Positions 41,228 to 49,464 of a stretch of 64,000 nucleotides of DNA are shown in pieces. A program made the position numbers and the translations under genes. Numbering within the stretch: the stretch's first letter is position 1; every line of letters begins with the position of its first letter. Origin of the DNA: JAOPZW01 sp963803375 (GTDB lineage Bacteria > Actinomycetota > Thermoleophilia > Solirubrobacterales > Solirubrobacteraceae); the NCBI GenBank assembly GCA_963803375.1, contig CAWDMB010000009.1:1-64000 (forward strand), written 5' to 3'. The notes beneath the pieces are model-generated. The model saw only the letters and a list, made by a program, of their open reading frames with translations. It was not told the DNA's origin and made no database searches.

Positions 41228-42484
41228 GGCCGTCGTCGTGTCCGGCAGGTGGCGACCGACGTGGCCGACGTAGAGGCCGCGGGGCACGGGCCCCGAGCCG
41301 TCGGCGACGTGCAGGTAGATGCGGGCGATGAAGCCGGCACCCGAGCCCGAGCCGAGGGCGACGTGGGGTCCGAGCTCGAGCCGCTCGCCCTCGTGCGTGA
41401 CGGCGTAGAGGTGCGGCTTGCGGCTGCGCGCGGTCTCCGAGACGTTCTGGCGCCACGTGAGCCCGAGCGCCGTGGCGGCCTGGCTCAGCGAGGCCCCGAA
41501 GCCGTCGGGGTCGGCGAACAGGCCGGCGAGCTCGTCGAGACGCATGAGCGCGTCGAGGACGTCGGCCGGCCGGCGGTAGGGGCTGTCGGCGGCCGACGCG
41601 AAGGCCGCGTCGGTGAAGCGCAGCTGCTGCGCGCGGGCGGCCGCCCGGCCCACGGCCTCCTCGACCGTGGCCGGCGCCTCCTCCACGACCGTCTCGTCGT
41701 CCTGCGCCCGAGCGCCGCCGCCCTCGGCCAGCGCCTGCGAGAGGCCGGCGATCGTCCGGGCGTCGCGTGCTCCCGCCTCGCGGAGCGCCTCCGCCTCGGC
41801 CAGCAGCTCCTCGCGGTGCGCGCGCACCGCCTCGAGCTCGTCCTCGAGCGCGGCGTGAGCGGCGAGCCAGGGCTCGGACGCCTCGGGCGCCGGCCCTGCG
41901 TGCGCGGCGGCCGCCGTGGCCTGGCGGCGCTCGGCGAGGTGCGCCTCGGCCGCCGCCGCGCGCGCCTCGGCCTGCGCGAGCTGAGCGGTGAGCCGCTCGG
42001 CGCGCCCGGCGAGCTCGGCGCGCTCGGCGTCGGCGGCCTCGCGGCGGCGCCGGGCGGTCTCGGTCTGGCGGCGCAGGTCGTCGGCGCGAGCGAGCTCGCG
42101 CGCGAGGCGCTCCTCGCGGACGGCGATCGCCCGCCGGTCCTCGTCGGCCGCCCGCAGGCGCGCCGGCACGGGCGACGCCGGCACGTCGGCCGCGGCCAGA
42201 AAGCGCTCCCAGGAGCCGAAGACGTCCAGCACGTAGTCGGGATGCGGCCAGTCCTCGCGTCGCAGCCAGTCCTGGGCGCGGGGCACCTCGCCGGTGAGGA
42301 CGATCCAGCGGTACAGCGCAAGCAGGTAGTCGGACTCCTCGACCAGCAGCGCGACCTCGCGCAGGCGCCCGTCCGGCCGCAGCGGCGCCGCCCCCCCGTT
42401 CTCGCTCGCCGGGCGCGCGGTCGGGTGGGCCTCCTGGACGGCTCCCTGCTCCTGCTCGCCCCGTCGGCGGCTGCGCTTGCCCAC
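41225..42484 (-). CDS. Coiled-coil protein with homing-endonuclease-associated-repeat-like N-terminus
   Basis: 419 residues. After a basic/Gln N-terminus, residues about 55-100 ('LTGEVPRAQDWLRREDWPHP', 'DYVLDVFGSWERFLAAADV') resemble the HNH/homing-endonuclease-associated repeat, a putative DNA-binding helical repeat. Residues 105-270 are a long Ala/Glu/Arg coiled coil. The last 125 residues are a separate domain ('RRPADVLDALMRLDELAGLF', 'TWRQNVSETARSRKPHLYAV', 'RGLYVGHVGRHLPDT'), unknown to me. It follows smc by 19 nt on the same strand. Function not known; a DNA-related role is inferred. Confidence 0.7.
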   Translation of the reverse strand: MGKRSRRRGEQEQGAVQEAHPTARPASENGGAAPLRPDGRLREVALLVEESDYLLALYRWIVLTGEVPRAQDWLRREDWPHPDYVLDVFGSWERFLAAADVPASPVPARLRAADEDRRAIAVREERLARELARADDLRRQTETARRRREAADAERAELAGRAERLTAQLAQAEARAAAAEAHLAERRQATAAAAHAGPAPEASEPWLAAHAALEDELEAVRAHREELLAEAEALREAGARDARTIAGLSQALAEGGGARAQDDETVVEEAPATVEEAVGRAAARAQQLRFTDAAFASAADSPYRRPADVLDALMRLDELAGLFADPDGFGASLSQAATALGLTWRQNVSETARSRKPHLYAVTHEGERLELGPHVALGSGSGAGFIARIYLHVADGSGPVPRGLYVGHVGRHLPDTTTA

Positions 42485-42503
42485 GACGTGGAGGCTAGTA
42501 CGC

Positions 42504-45500
42504 CTACGCGACGAGCTCTCGCGGCGGCAGGCGCCGCGAGACGACCTTGGAGACGCCGTCGCCGCCCATGGAGACGCCGTAGAGCGTGTCCGCGGCCTCC
42601 ATTGTGCGCTTCTGGTGCGTGACGACGATGAACTGCGCGCGATCGGCGTGCGCGCGGACGAGGTCGAGGAAGCGCCCGATGTTGACGTCGTCGAGAGCCG
42701 CCTCGACCTCGTCGAGGATGTAGAACGGACACGGGCGCGCGAGGAACACGGCGAAGAGGAACGCGATCGCGGTCATCGACTTCTCGCCCCCGGAGAGCAG
42801 CGTCAGGCGCTTGGTGGCCTTGCCCGCCGGGGTGATCTCGATCTCGACGCCGAGGTCGTCGTCGGGATCGAGGGCGCCCTCGGGCGGGTCGCCCTCGGGC
42901 GCCTCGCCGCCGCCGAGCACTGCCCGCGGCCCGGCGTCCTCGCGCACGAGCCGAAGGCGTCCGCGGCCACCGGGGAAGAGCCGCTCGGCGAGGCCTTCGA
43001 AGCTGCGCGCTGCGGCCGTGAACGTCGCCTCGAAGGTCTCGCGGATCTGGCGGTCGGTGTCGCGCAGGAAGCCGCGCAGCTCGCGCAGGGCCGTCTCGAG
43101 GTCGGTGCGCTGGCGCTCGAGCTCCGCGACGTGGGCGAGCGCCTCCTCGTACTCGGCCTCGGCGAGCGGGTTGACCGGGCCGAGCTGCTCGCGCCGGCGC
43201 GCGAGGCGCTCGAGGCGCCCGCGCAGCACGTCGGCCTCGGCCTCGGCCAGCGGCTGCGCCGCGGGCTCGGCCGCCAGGCCGAGGCGCTCGGCGAGCGCGC
43301 CGAGCGCGCCGATCGACTCGGCCTCGGCGTCGCGCAGCCGCTGCGCCCCCACCTCCGCACGCGTGACCGCGTCGCCGAGCTCGCGCAGGCGCGCCTGGAT
43401 CTGGGCCTCCTCGGTCGCGCAGGCTCGCAGCGCGGCCGCGACGCCCTCGCCGGCCACCCGGTCGGCGGCGAGCTCGGCGTCGAGCGCCTCGGCCCGGGCG
43501 CGAACGGCCCCCAGCGCGCGGGCCAGCGCCGAGACGAGCGCGTCGGCGGCGGGCGCCAGGACCTCGTCGCGCGCGAGCGCGCGCTCGAGGCGCTCGATCC
43601 GCGCCGCTCGCTCGGTGCGCTCTCGGTGCGCGCGCTCGGCGACCCGCCGCTCTGCGGCGAGCTCGCCGAGCAGCTGCGCGCGGCGGACCGCCACCTCGCC
43701 CTGCTCGGGGGCCCGGCCGCGCTCCTCGACGAGCCAGACGGCACGGCGCTCGTCCTCCTTGGCGGCCGCGTGGGCGCGGCCCGCCTCGCGGGCGGCGCGG
43801 TCGGCGTCGTCGCGCGTGGCGTCGGCGGCGACCGCGCCGGCGCCCGCCTGCTCGACGGCGCCCAGGGCGGCCTGCTCGGCGCGCACGGCGGTCTCGGCGT
43901 CGCGGACGAGGGCGTCGCGCCGCGCCCGGACGGCGAGCACGCGCTCCGCGCCTCCGCGCGGCGCCTGGCGCAGCTCGCGCGTGAAGCCGAACCAGGCGCG
44001 ACCGGCGGGCGTGACGGCGACCCCGACGAACGCGGGCGGCAGCGCGGCGAGGTCCTCGACGACCCACGTGTTTCCCAGCAGCCGCCGCGCGAGCCCGAGC
44101 GCCGGCTCCGCGCCGCGGACGAGGTCCCCGAGATGGCGGGCGCCGGGCGCCGGCGGCGCGGTCGTGCGCCCGGCGCCGGGGGCGCCTGCGCCGGCGACGA
44201 GCGCACGGCCGCCGTCGGCGCCGGTGCGCTCGAGCAGCGCCCGCCCCGCCGCGACGTCCTCCACGACGGCGGCGGACAGGCGGCCGCCGAGCGCCGCGGC
44301 GAGCGCGAGCTCGAGCCCACCCTCGATCTCGAGCCCGTCGGCGAGCGCGACGCCGCCGCCGGGGGCGCCGGCGTGCGTGCGCACGAACTGGTTGGCCGCC
44401 GCCAGCTCGGCGCCGACGCGCGCGGCCTCGCGGCGCGCGGCTTCGGCGGACGCCTCGGCGGCCCGGCGCCCGCGGCGAGCGACCTCGCAGGCATCGTCGG
44501 CGGCGGCGAGCTCGCCCCGGCGCTCCTCGAGGACCGCGGCGAGCCGGGCCACGCGGGCGCCCGCGTCTTCGCGCGCGACCGCGAGCCCGGCGAGCTCCTG
44601 ACGGAGCGTCTCGTCGCGGCGGGCGTCGAGCTCGGAGAGCTGTGTCTCGAGCGCCTCGATGCGGTCGCGGCCGGCCTCGCCGGGGGCGTCCTGCGCCGCC
44701 CGCTCGCGCAGCGCGGCGAGCTGGCGGCCCCGGTGCTCGACGCGGTCGACCAGCGCGCCCGCGGTCTCGCGGGCGCGCTCGAGGCGCAGCTCGACGCGCT
44801 CGGCCGCCGAGCGCCCCGCGAATGCGCGGCGGGCGAGCGCCTCGCGCTCCTCGGTGCGGCGCGCGAGCGCCTCCTCGGCGGCCTGGCGGCGCCCGGCCAC
44901 CTCGGCCAGAGCGGCATGCGCCTGCTCGTGAGCGGCGCGCGCCGCCGCCGCCGCCTCCTCGGCGCCGGCCAGCTCCGCGCGGACCGCGCGCAGCGCCTCG
45001 CGGGCGAGCGTCCAGCGGGCCTCGTCGCTCTGGCGCTCGAGGCGCGCGAGCAGCTCGGCGGCCTCGGCCTGGCGCTTGAGCGGGCGCAGGCGCGAGCGCG
45101 CCTCGCGCTCGACGTCGAGCGCGCGATCGAGGTTCTCCTGCGTGCGCTCGAGCTTGAGCTGCGCGCGGCGGCGGCGCTTGCGGTGCTTGCCGAGGCCGGC
45201 GGCCTCCTCGACGAGCAGGCGGCGGTCGCGCGGCTTGGAGGTGACGATCGACTCGACGCGGCCCTGGGAGACGACGGAGTGCATCTCCTTGCCGAGCCCC
45301 GTGTCCGACAGCACCTCGAGCACGTCGACCAGGCGGCAGCGCGCGCCGTTGAGGCGGTACTCGCCCTCGCCGTTGCGGTCCAGGCGCCGCAGGATCGAGA
45401 TCTCCCCGGCGGGCAGGTCGATGCGCCCGTCGCCGTTGTCGAGCACGAGCTCGACCTCGGCGCTCGAGCGCGCCTGCACGCCGCGCCCGCCGCCGAAGAT

Positions 45501-45692
45501 CACGTCCTGCATCGACTGTCCGCGGACGGCGAGCGGCGACTGCTCGCCCATCGCCCACAGCACCGCGTCGGTGACGTTCGACTTGCCCGAGCCGTTGGGC
45601 CCGACGACGACCGAGACCCCAGGGCCGAACTCCAGTCGCGTGCGGTCGGGAAACGACTTGAAGCCCTTCAGCGTCAGCGACTTGAGGTGCAC
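42504..45692 (-). CDS. smc: Chromosome segregation protein SMC
   Basis: 1062 residues from GTG 45692, preceded by GAGAGGGG. The N-terminal head has Walker A 'GPNGSGKS' (31-38) and Q-loop region 'VLWAMGEQSPLAVRGQSMQD'. Long coiled coils flank a hinge at about 440-560 ('GLEIEGGLELALAAALGGRL'). The C-terminal head has the signature 'LLSGGEKSMTAIAFLFAVFL' and Walker B 'PFYILDEVEAALDDVNIGRF'. It is about 100 residues shorter than most SMC proteins, in the coiled-coil arms. Downstream of rnc by 11 nt. Confidence 0.96.
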   Translation of the reverse strand: MHLKSLTLKGFKSFPDRTRLEFGPGVSVVVGPNGSGKSNVTDAVLWAMGEQSPLAVRGQSMQDVIFGGGRGVQARSSAEVELVLDNGDGRIDLPAGEISILRRLDRNGEGEYRLNGARCRLVDVLEVLSDTGLGKEMHSVVSQGRVESIVTSKPRDRRLLVEEAAGLGKHRKRRRRAQLKLERTQENLDRALDVEREARSRLRPLKRQAEAAELLARLERQSDEARWTLAREALRAVRAELAGAEEAAAAARAAHEQAHAALAEVAGRRQAAEEALARRTEEREALARRAFAGRSAAERVELRLERARETAGALVDRVEHRGRQLAALRERAAQDAPGEAGRDRIEALETQLSELDARRDETLRQELAGLAVAREDAGARVARLAAVLEERRGELAAADDACEVARRGRRAAEASAEAARREAARVGAELAAANQFVRTHAGAPGGGVALADGLEIEGGLELALAAALGGRLSAAVVEDVAAGRALLERTGADGGRALVAGAGAPGAGRTTAPPAPGARHLGDLVRGAEPALGLARRLLGNTWVVEDLAALPPAFVGVAVTPAGRAWFGFTRELRQAPRGGAERVLAVRARRDALVRDAETAVRAEQAALGAVEQAGAGAVAADATRDDADRAAREAGRAHAAAKEDERRAVWLVEERGRAPEQGEVAVRRAQLLGELAAERRVAERAHRERTERAARIERLERALARDEVLAPAADALVSALARALGAVRARAEALDAELAADRVAGEGVAAALRACATEEAQIQARLRELGDAVTRAEVGAQRLRDAEAESIGALGALAERLGLAAEPAAQPLAEAEADVLRGRLERLARRREQLGPVNPLAEAEYEEALAHVAELERQRTDLETALRELRGFLRDTDRQIRETFEATFTAAARSFEGLAERLFPGGRGRLRLVREDAGPRAVLGGGEAPEGDPPEGALDPDDDLGVEIEITPAGKATKRLTLLSGGEKSMTAIAFLFAVFLARPCPFYILDEVEAALDDVNIGRFLDLVRAHADRAQFIVVTHQKRTMEAADTLYGVSMGGDGVSKVVSRRLPPRELVA

Positions 45693-45703
45693 GGCGTCCC
45701 CTC

Positions 45704-46390
45704 TCACTCGTCCTGGTCGGCGGAGTCGAGCATGTCCAGGGCGGCCCGGGCCGCCTGCTGCTCGGCGTGCTTCTTCGAGCGCCCCGAGCCCGTGCCGATG
45801 GGCCGCTCGGCGACCGCGGCGACGACCTCGAACGTGCGGTCGTGGGGCGGCCCGAGCTCGGCGGTCACCTCGTAGGTGACGATGTCGCCGCGCTGGGCCA
45901 GGCGCTCCTGGAGCGTGGACTTGAAGTCCACGGGATGGCGCAGCGCGTGCCCGAGCTCGGGCGCGAAGGCCTCGACGACCGCCGCGGCCGTGCGGTCGTA
46001 GCCCGCATGGAGGTGGCAGGCGCCGATGACCGCCTCGATGACGCTCGCCAGCACCCGCTCGGTGGCCACGAGCGTCGACGCCGCCTGGCCCGCGCCGACC
46101 GGCGCCGCCGCCGCGAGCAGCTCGGGCACCCCGAGGCGATCCGCCACCGCGCGGCACGACGGGCCCGAGACCGTCTGGGCGCGGATCTTCGTCAGCCGGC
46201 CGGCGCCGAAGCGCTCGGCCTCCAGGCGCGGATAGAGGTGCGAGGTGATGGCCAGGCCGAGCACCGCGTCGCCGAGGAAGGCCAGGCGCGCGTAGGAGTC
46301 CGCCCGCCGATCGGTCCACGAGGCATGGGTGAAGACCTGCTGGCGCAGGTCCTCGGGCAGCTCGTCGAGTAGGGCTCGAAGGCGCCGCAG
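45704..46390 (-). CDS. rnc: Ribonuclease III, with apparent CTG start
   Basis: 228 residues if CTG 46390 is the start. No ATG, GTG or TTG occurs in frame between the acpP stop (46394-46396) and the conserved 'QQVFTHASW' and 'YARLAFLGDAVLGLAI' motifs; the first canonical codon (GTG 46264) would remove them. The frame is the same as acpP's. Catalytic residues lie in 'FLGDAVLGL' and 'ASVIEAVIGACHLHAG'; the dsRNA-binding domain is at 'DFKSTLQERLAQRGDIVTYE' and 'GSGRSKKHAEQQAARAALDM'. It processes rRNA and mRNA. Start by CTG or by reinitiation after acpP is inference. Confidence 0.9.
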   Translation of the reverse strand: MRRLRALLDELPEDLRQQVFTHASWTDRRADSYARLAFLGDAVLGLAITSHLYPRLEAERFGAGRLTKIRAQTVSGPSCRAVADRLGVPELLAAAAPVGAGQAASTLVATERVLASVIEAVIGACHLHAGYDRTAAAVVEAFAPELGHALRHPVDFKSTLQERLAQRGDIVTYEVTAELGPPHDRTFEVVAAVAERPIGTGSGRSKKHAEQQAARAALDMLDSADQDE

Positions 46391-46393
46391 GGC

Positions 46394-46645
46394 TCAGGCT
46401 TCCGAGAGGGCGCGGGCCACGACGAAATCCACGGCCTGCCCCACGGTGAGGATCTTCGCGGCCTCCTCGTCGCTCATCCGCACGCCGTAGGAGTCCTCGA
46501 GCTCCTGGACGAGCGTGAAGAGGTCGAGCGAGTCGGCCTCGAGGTCCTCGCGGAAGCGCGTCGACGGCTCGATGCGCTCCGGGTCGATCTCGAGCTCGTC
46601 GGCCAGATGCGCGCGGATCAGCGCGAGAACCTCGTCGCGGGTCAT
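46394..46645 (-). CDS. acpP: Acyl carrier protein
   Basis: 83 residues from ATG 46645, overlapping the plsX stop by 4 nt (ATGA). The phosphopantetheine-attachment Ser is in 'EDLEADSLDLFTLVQELED'. 'MTRDEVLALIRAHLADELEI' and 'SDEEAAKILTVGQAVDFVVA' are the flanking helices. It carries acyl chains in fatty-acid synthesis. The stop TGA at 46394-46396 is followed in frame by rnc. Confidence 0.95.
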   Translation of the reverse strand: MTRDEVLALIRAHLADELEIDPERIEPSTRFREDLEADSLDLFTLVQELEDSYGVRMSDEEAAKILTVGQAVDFVVARALSEA

Positions 46646-47688
46646 GGCGCCGACACCGTAGTCGCCGTTCCGGACGCCGCGAGCGGGCCCCGCCGCAGCG
46701 CGCCCGCCGCCTCGAGCGAGGCGTGCGTGCGCTCGACGAGCTCGCCGCGGACCCCGCGAGCCGCCAGGAGAATGGCCTGCGCGATGCCGATGCGGCTGAA
46801 GCGCCCGTGCGGCACGACCCCAAGGCGGCGCAGGCCGAGCAGGTAGGCCCCGCCCGCGCTCTCGGGATCGATGACGTCGCGGAACTGCAGCAGCGCGGGG
46901 CGCAGGAGCAGCCCGCCGGCCTTCGCGCGGCGCGAGGACCCGGCGACCCGGCGGATGTTGCGCAGCATCTCCTCCGAGACGCCCTCCATGAGCTTGAGCG
47001 CGACGTTGCCGGTGAAGCCGTCGGTGACGACGACGTCGGCCTTGCCGGCCGGCACCTCGTTGCCCTCGACGTTGCCGACCCACTCGAAGCTCCCGCCCTC
47101 GGCGATGCGGTCGCGCAGCGCGGCGTGGGCCTCGACCATGTGCGGGGTGCCCTTCGTCGGCTCCTCGCCGATGTTCAGCAGGCCCACGCGCGGGCGCTCG
47201 ACGCCGAGGACGACCTGCGCGAGCGCGGCGCCCATGAAGCCGAACTGGACGAGGTGCTCGGGGCGCACCTCGCTGTTCGCGCCGACGTCGACGATCGTCA
47301 CCGGGTGCCCGGGCACGGGGACCGGGATCGCCAGCGCCGGGCGGTGGATGCCGGCGTCGCGGCGGATCGTGAAGAGCCCGGCCGCGAGCGCGGGGCCGGT
47401 CGACCCGCCCGACACGAAGGCGCCGGCGCGCCCGTCCGCGACCGCGCGCACGGCCTGGACGATCGAGGCCTCGGGGTGGGCGCGCGAGGCGGCGACCGGA
47501 TCGGCCGCCTTGGCGATCGAGATCGGCGCGTCGACGACCTCGACGCCGTCGGGGGCGTCGCCGAGCTCGCCGGCGGGGCCGAAGAGGATCACGCGGGTGC
47601 CCTCCTGCGCCGCAAGCGCCGCACCGGCCGCGACCTCGCCGGGCCCCAGGTCGGCGCCCGTGGCGTCGACCGCGACGGTCACGCTCAT
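46642..47688 (-). CDS. plsX: Phosphate acyltransferase PlsX
   Basis: 348 residues from ATG 47688. It makes acyl-phosphate from acyl-ACP at the start of phospholipid synthesis. 'VTVAVDATGADLGPGEVAAG' replaces the usual DxMGGD start; 'AGAFVSGGSTGPALAAGLFT', 'VTIVDVGANSEVRPEHLVQF', 'NIGEEPTKGTPHMVEAHAAL' and 'DVVVTDGFTGNVALKLMEGV' are conserved. The rpmF-plsX-acpP order is common. Confidence 0.95.
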   Translation of the reverse strand: MSVTVAVDATGADLGPGEVAAGAALAAQEGTRVILFGPAGELGDAPDGVEVVDAPISIAKAADPVAASRAHPEASIVQAVRAVADGRAGAFVSGGSTGPALAAGLFTIRRDAGIHRPALAIPVPVPGHPVTIVDVGANSEVRPEHLVQFGFMGAALAQVVLGVERPRVGLLNIGEEPTKGTPHMVEAHAALRDRIAEGGSFEWVGNVEGNEVPAGKADVVVTDGFTGNVALKLMEGVSEEMLRNIRRVAGSSRRAKAGGLLLRPALLQFRDVIDPESAGGAYLLGLRRLGVVPHGRFSRIGIAQAILLAARGVRGELVERTHASLEAAGALRRGPLAASGTATTVSAP

Positions 47689-47699
47689 GGCGCTACAGG

Positions 47700-47900
47700 C
47701 TACTCGTGGTCGTGGTCGTGACCGGCGTGATCGGCGACGACCTCGCGGCCCGCGTAGTACCCGCAGGTCGGGCAGACGCGATGGGGCAGGCGCGGGCTGT
47801 GGCAGTGCGGGCAGGCGTTGTACGTCGGCGCCGCCAGCTTGTGGGTGGCGCGGCGCTTGGACGTGCGCGCGTGCGACTGCTTCTGCTTGGGGACGGCCAT
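47700..47900 (-). CDS. rpmF: 50S ribosomal protein L32
   Basis: 66 residues from ATG 47900. 'MAVPKQKQSHARTSKRRATH' is the typical N-terminus. Two Cys pairs, 'CPHCHSPRLPHRVCPTCGYY', form a zinc ribbon. The tail 'ADHAGHDHDHE' is His/Asp-rich. It stands upstream of plsX as usual, but yceD, normally directly upstream, is separated by a plus-strand gene. Confidence 0.96.
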   Translation of the reverse strand: MAVPKQKQSHARTSKRRATHKLAAPTYNACPHCHSPRLPHRVCPTCGYYAGREVVADHAGHDHDHE

Positions 47901-47947
47901 GGGCGGCACGCAGGGTAGTGGATCGACGACGTGCTTGACTGGCCGGC

Positions 47948-48805
47948 GTGGCCGATGGCGTCGAGATCCGCCCTCTGCGCGACGACGCGGACGTCGCCGG
48001 CGCAGACGCGGTCAGCGAGCGCACGCTCGGCTTCCCCGAGCCCGGCGAGAGCGCGGAGGCCCGCGCCCTTCGCGGCCGCGCGCGGATCGCCCATCTCGCG
48101 CGGACCGACCCCGGTGGCGCCTGGGTCGCGACCCGCGACGGCGAGGTGTGCGGGATCGCGCTCGCGCTCGTGCGCGAGGCGATCTGGGGCCTGTCGCTGT
48201 TCGCGGTCGACGAGGCCGCGCAGGGCCGCGGCGTCGGCTCGGCGCTCCTGCGCCGCGCGCTCGCGCACGGCGACGGCGTGCGCGGGCGGATCATCCTCTC
48301 CTCCGAGCACCCGGCGGCGATCCGCGCCTACGCGAGGGCCGGGATCCCCGTGCGGCCGTGCCTCGCGGTGGCGGGGATCGCCGATCAGAGCAGGATCCCG
48401 GACCTGCGCGGCGTCGAGGAGGCGGGCGCGGCCGGCGTCGCGCTCGCCGACGCGATCGGTCGCGACGTGCGCGGCGCGGGCCACGGCCGCGACCTGCCCG
48501 TGATGCTGAGCTTCGGAGCGCGGCTGTTGCTCGTCGAGGACCGAGCGTTCTGCGTGCTTCGGGGCGCGCGCGTCGTCGTGCTCGCGGCCCGCGACGAGGC
48601 CGCGGCGCGGAGGGCGCTGTGGGCGGGCATCGCGGCGGCCGGGCCCGGCGCCACGGTCGCCGTCGACTTCCTCACCGCCGGCCAGGACTGGGCGCTCGCG
48701 GTGGCGCTCGAGGCCGGCCTTGCGCTCTCGCCCGGCGGCCCGGTCTTCGCGGGCGGCGAGCTCGGCCCGATGGCGCCGTACGTCCCGAGCGGGGCGTACC
48801 TCTGA
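47948..48805 (+). CDS. Tandem-domain GNAT N-acetyltransferase
   Basis: 285 residues from GTG 47948. The first domain has the acetyl-CoA signature 'LSLFAVDEAAQGRGVGSALL' and 'IILSSEHPAAIRAYARAGIP'. A second, weaker GNAT-like half follows ('ARLLLVEDRAFCVLRGARVV', 'TVAVDFLTAGQDWALAVALE', 'AGLALSPGG'). Substrate unknown. It lies on the plus strand between yceD and rpmF, interrupting a usually continuous operon. Its stop codon is inside a 32-bp tandem duplication. Confidence 0.88.
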   Translation: MADGVEIRPLRDDADVAGADAVSERTLGFPEPGESAEARALRGRARIAHLARTDPGGAWVATRDGEVCGIALALVREAIWGLSLFAVDEAAQGRGVGSALLRRALAHGDGVRGRIILSSEHPAAIRAYARAGIPVRPCLAVAGIADQSRIPDLRGVEEAGAAGVALADAIGRDVRGAGHGRDLPVMLSFGARLLLVEDRAFCVLRGARVVVLAARDEAAARRALWAGIAAAGPGATVAVDFLTAGQDWALAVALEAGLALSPGGPVFAGGELGPMAPYVPSGAYL

Positions 48806-48851
48806 CGCCCGCGCCGCCCAGCGGGGCGTACCTCTGACGCCCGCGCCGCCC
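48788..48851 (+). repeat. Perfect 32-bp tandem duplication over the GNAT stop codon
   Basis: 48788-48819 and 48820-48851 are identical. The unit starts AGCGGGGCGTACCTCTGACG and codes Ser-Gly-Ala-Tyr-Leu-stop. The second copy therefore lies wholly downstream of the active stop codon and repeats the end of the gene. Confidence 0.9.
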
Positions 48852-48915
48852 GGCGCGACGACCAGCGCGAGCCCGGCGAGGACGATCGGCAACGCCTCGT
48901 GACGTCGCCTGCCGG

Positions 48916-49431
48916 CTACTCGAGGCGCAGCTCGCGCAGCTTGGCCCAGCGCGGGTCGGGCTGGGGCTCGTGCGCGTGGCCCGGGTCCGCGTTGCGATCG
49001 CCGCCGCAGAGCGGGCACAGGCCGGCGCAGTCCTCGCGGCAGACGACCTGCGCGGGCAGCGCGAGCGCGAACGCGTCGCGCGCCCAGGCGGCGAGGTCGA
49101 GCTCGGCGCCCTCGACGTAGGGGCTCGAGAGCTCCTCGCCGCCGCCGTCCTGGTCGACCTCCCGCGCGTCGACGCTCGTGACCGGCGCGGCGTCGGCGAG
49201 GCAGCGCATGCACGGCCCGATCAGGGCGGCTGCGAAGCGCAGGCGCAGCGCGTAGCCCTCGTGCGTCATGCGCGAGACGTCGAGCGCGGCGTCGACGACC
49301 GCGGGCTTGGTCGAGTAGCGCTCGCCGGCGAACTCGAAGTCCCCGAGGACCACGCCGAGGCTCAGGCGGCGGCCCTCGCCCGATTGCAGGCGCAGGCGCC
49401 CGAGATCGAAGCTGTCGGTGCGCAGGGCCAT
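48916..49431 (-). CDS. yceD: YceD/DUF177-family protein
   Basis: 171 residues from ATG 49431. 'DSFDLGRLRLQSGEGRRLSL' begins the domain; conserved Cys residues occur in 'LIGPCMRCLADAAPVTSVDA' and 'VVCREDCAGLCPLCGGDRNA', the DUF177 zinc-like pattern. The family is usually fused into the operon just upstream of rpmF and affects rRNA accumulation in some organisms. Here a GNAT gene on the other strand intervenes. Confidence 0.9.
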   Translation of the reverse strand: MALRTDSFDLGRLRLQSGEGRRLSLGVVLGDFEFAGERYSTKPAVVDAALDVSRMTHEGYALRLRFAAALIGPCMRCLADAAPVTSVDAREVDQDGGGEELSSPYVEGAELDLAAWARDAFALALPAQVVCREDCAGLCPLCGGDRNADPGHAHEPQPDPRWAKLRELRLE

Positions 49432-49464
49432 GCCCCGAGGGTAGAAGATGGGCCGGTGCGCGCC

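Noticed and set aside
42477..45875. Very long plus-strand open frame opposite smc
   Set aside because: Antisense frames stay open because of GC-rich codon use; the composition is Arg/Ala/Gly-heavy without motifs, while the minus strand encodes a clear SMC.
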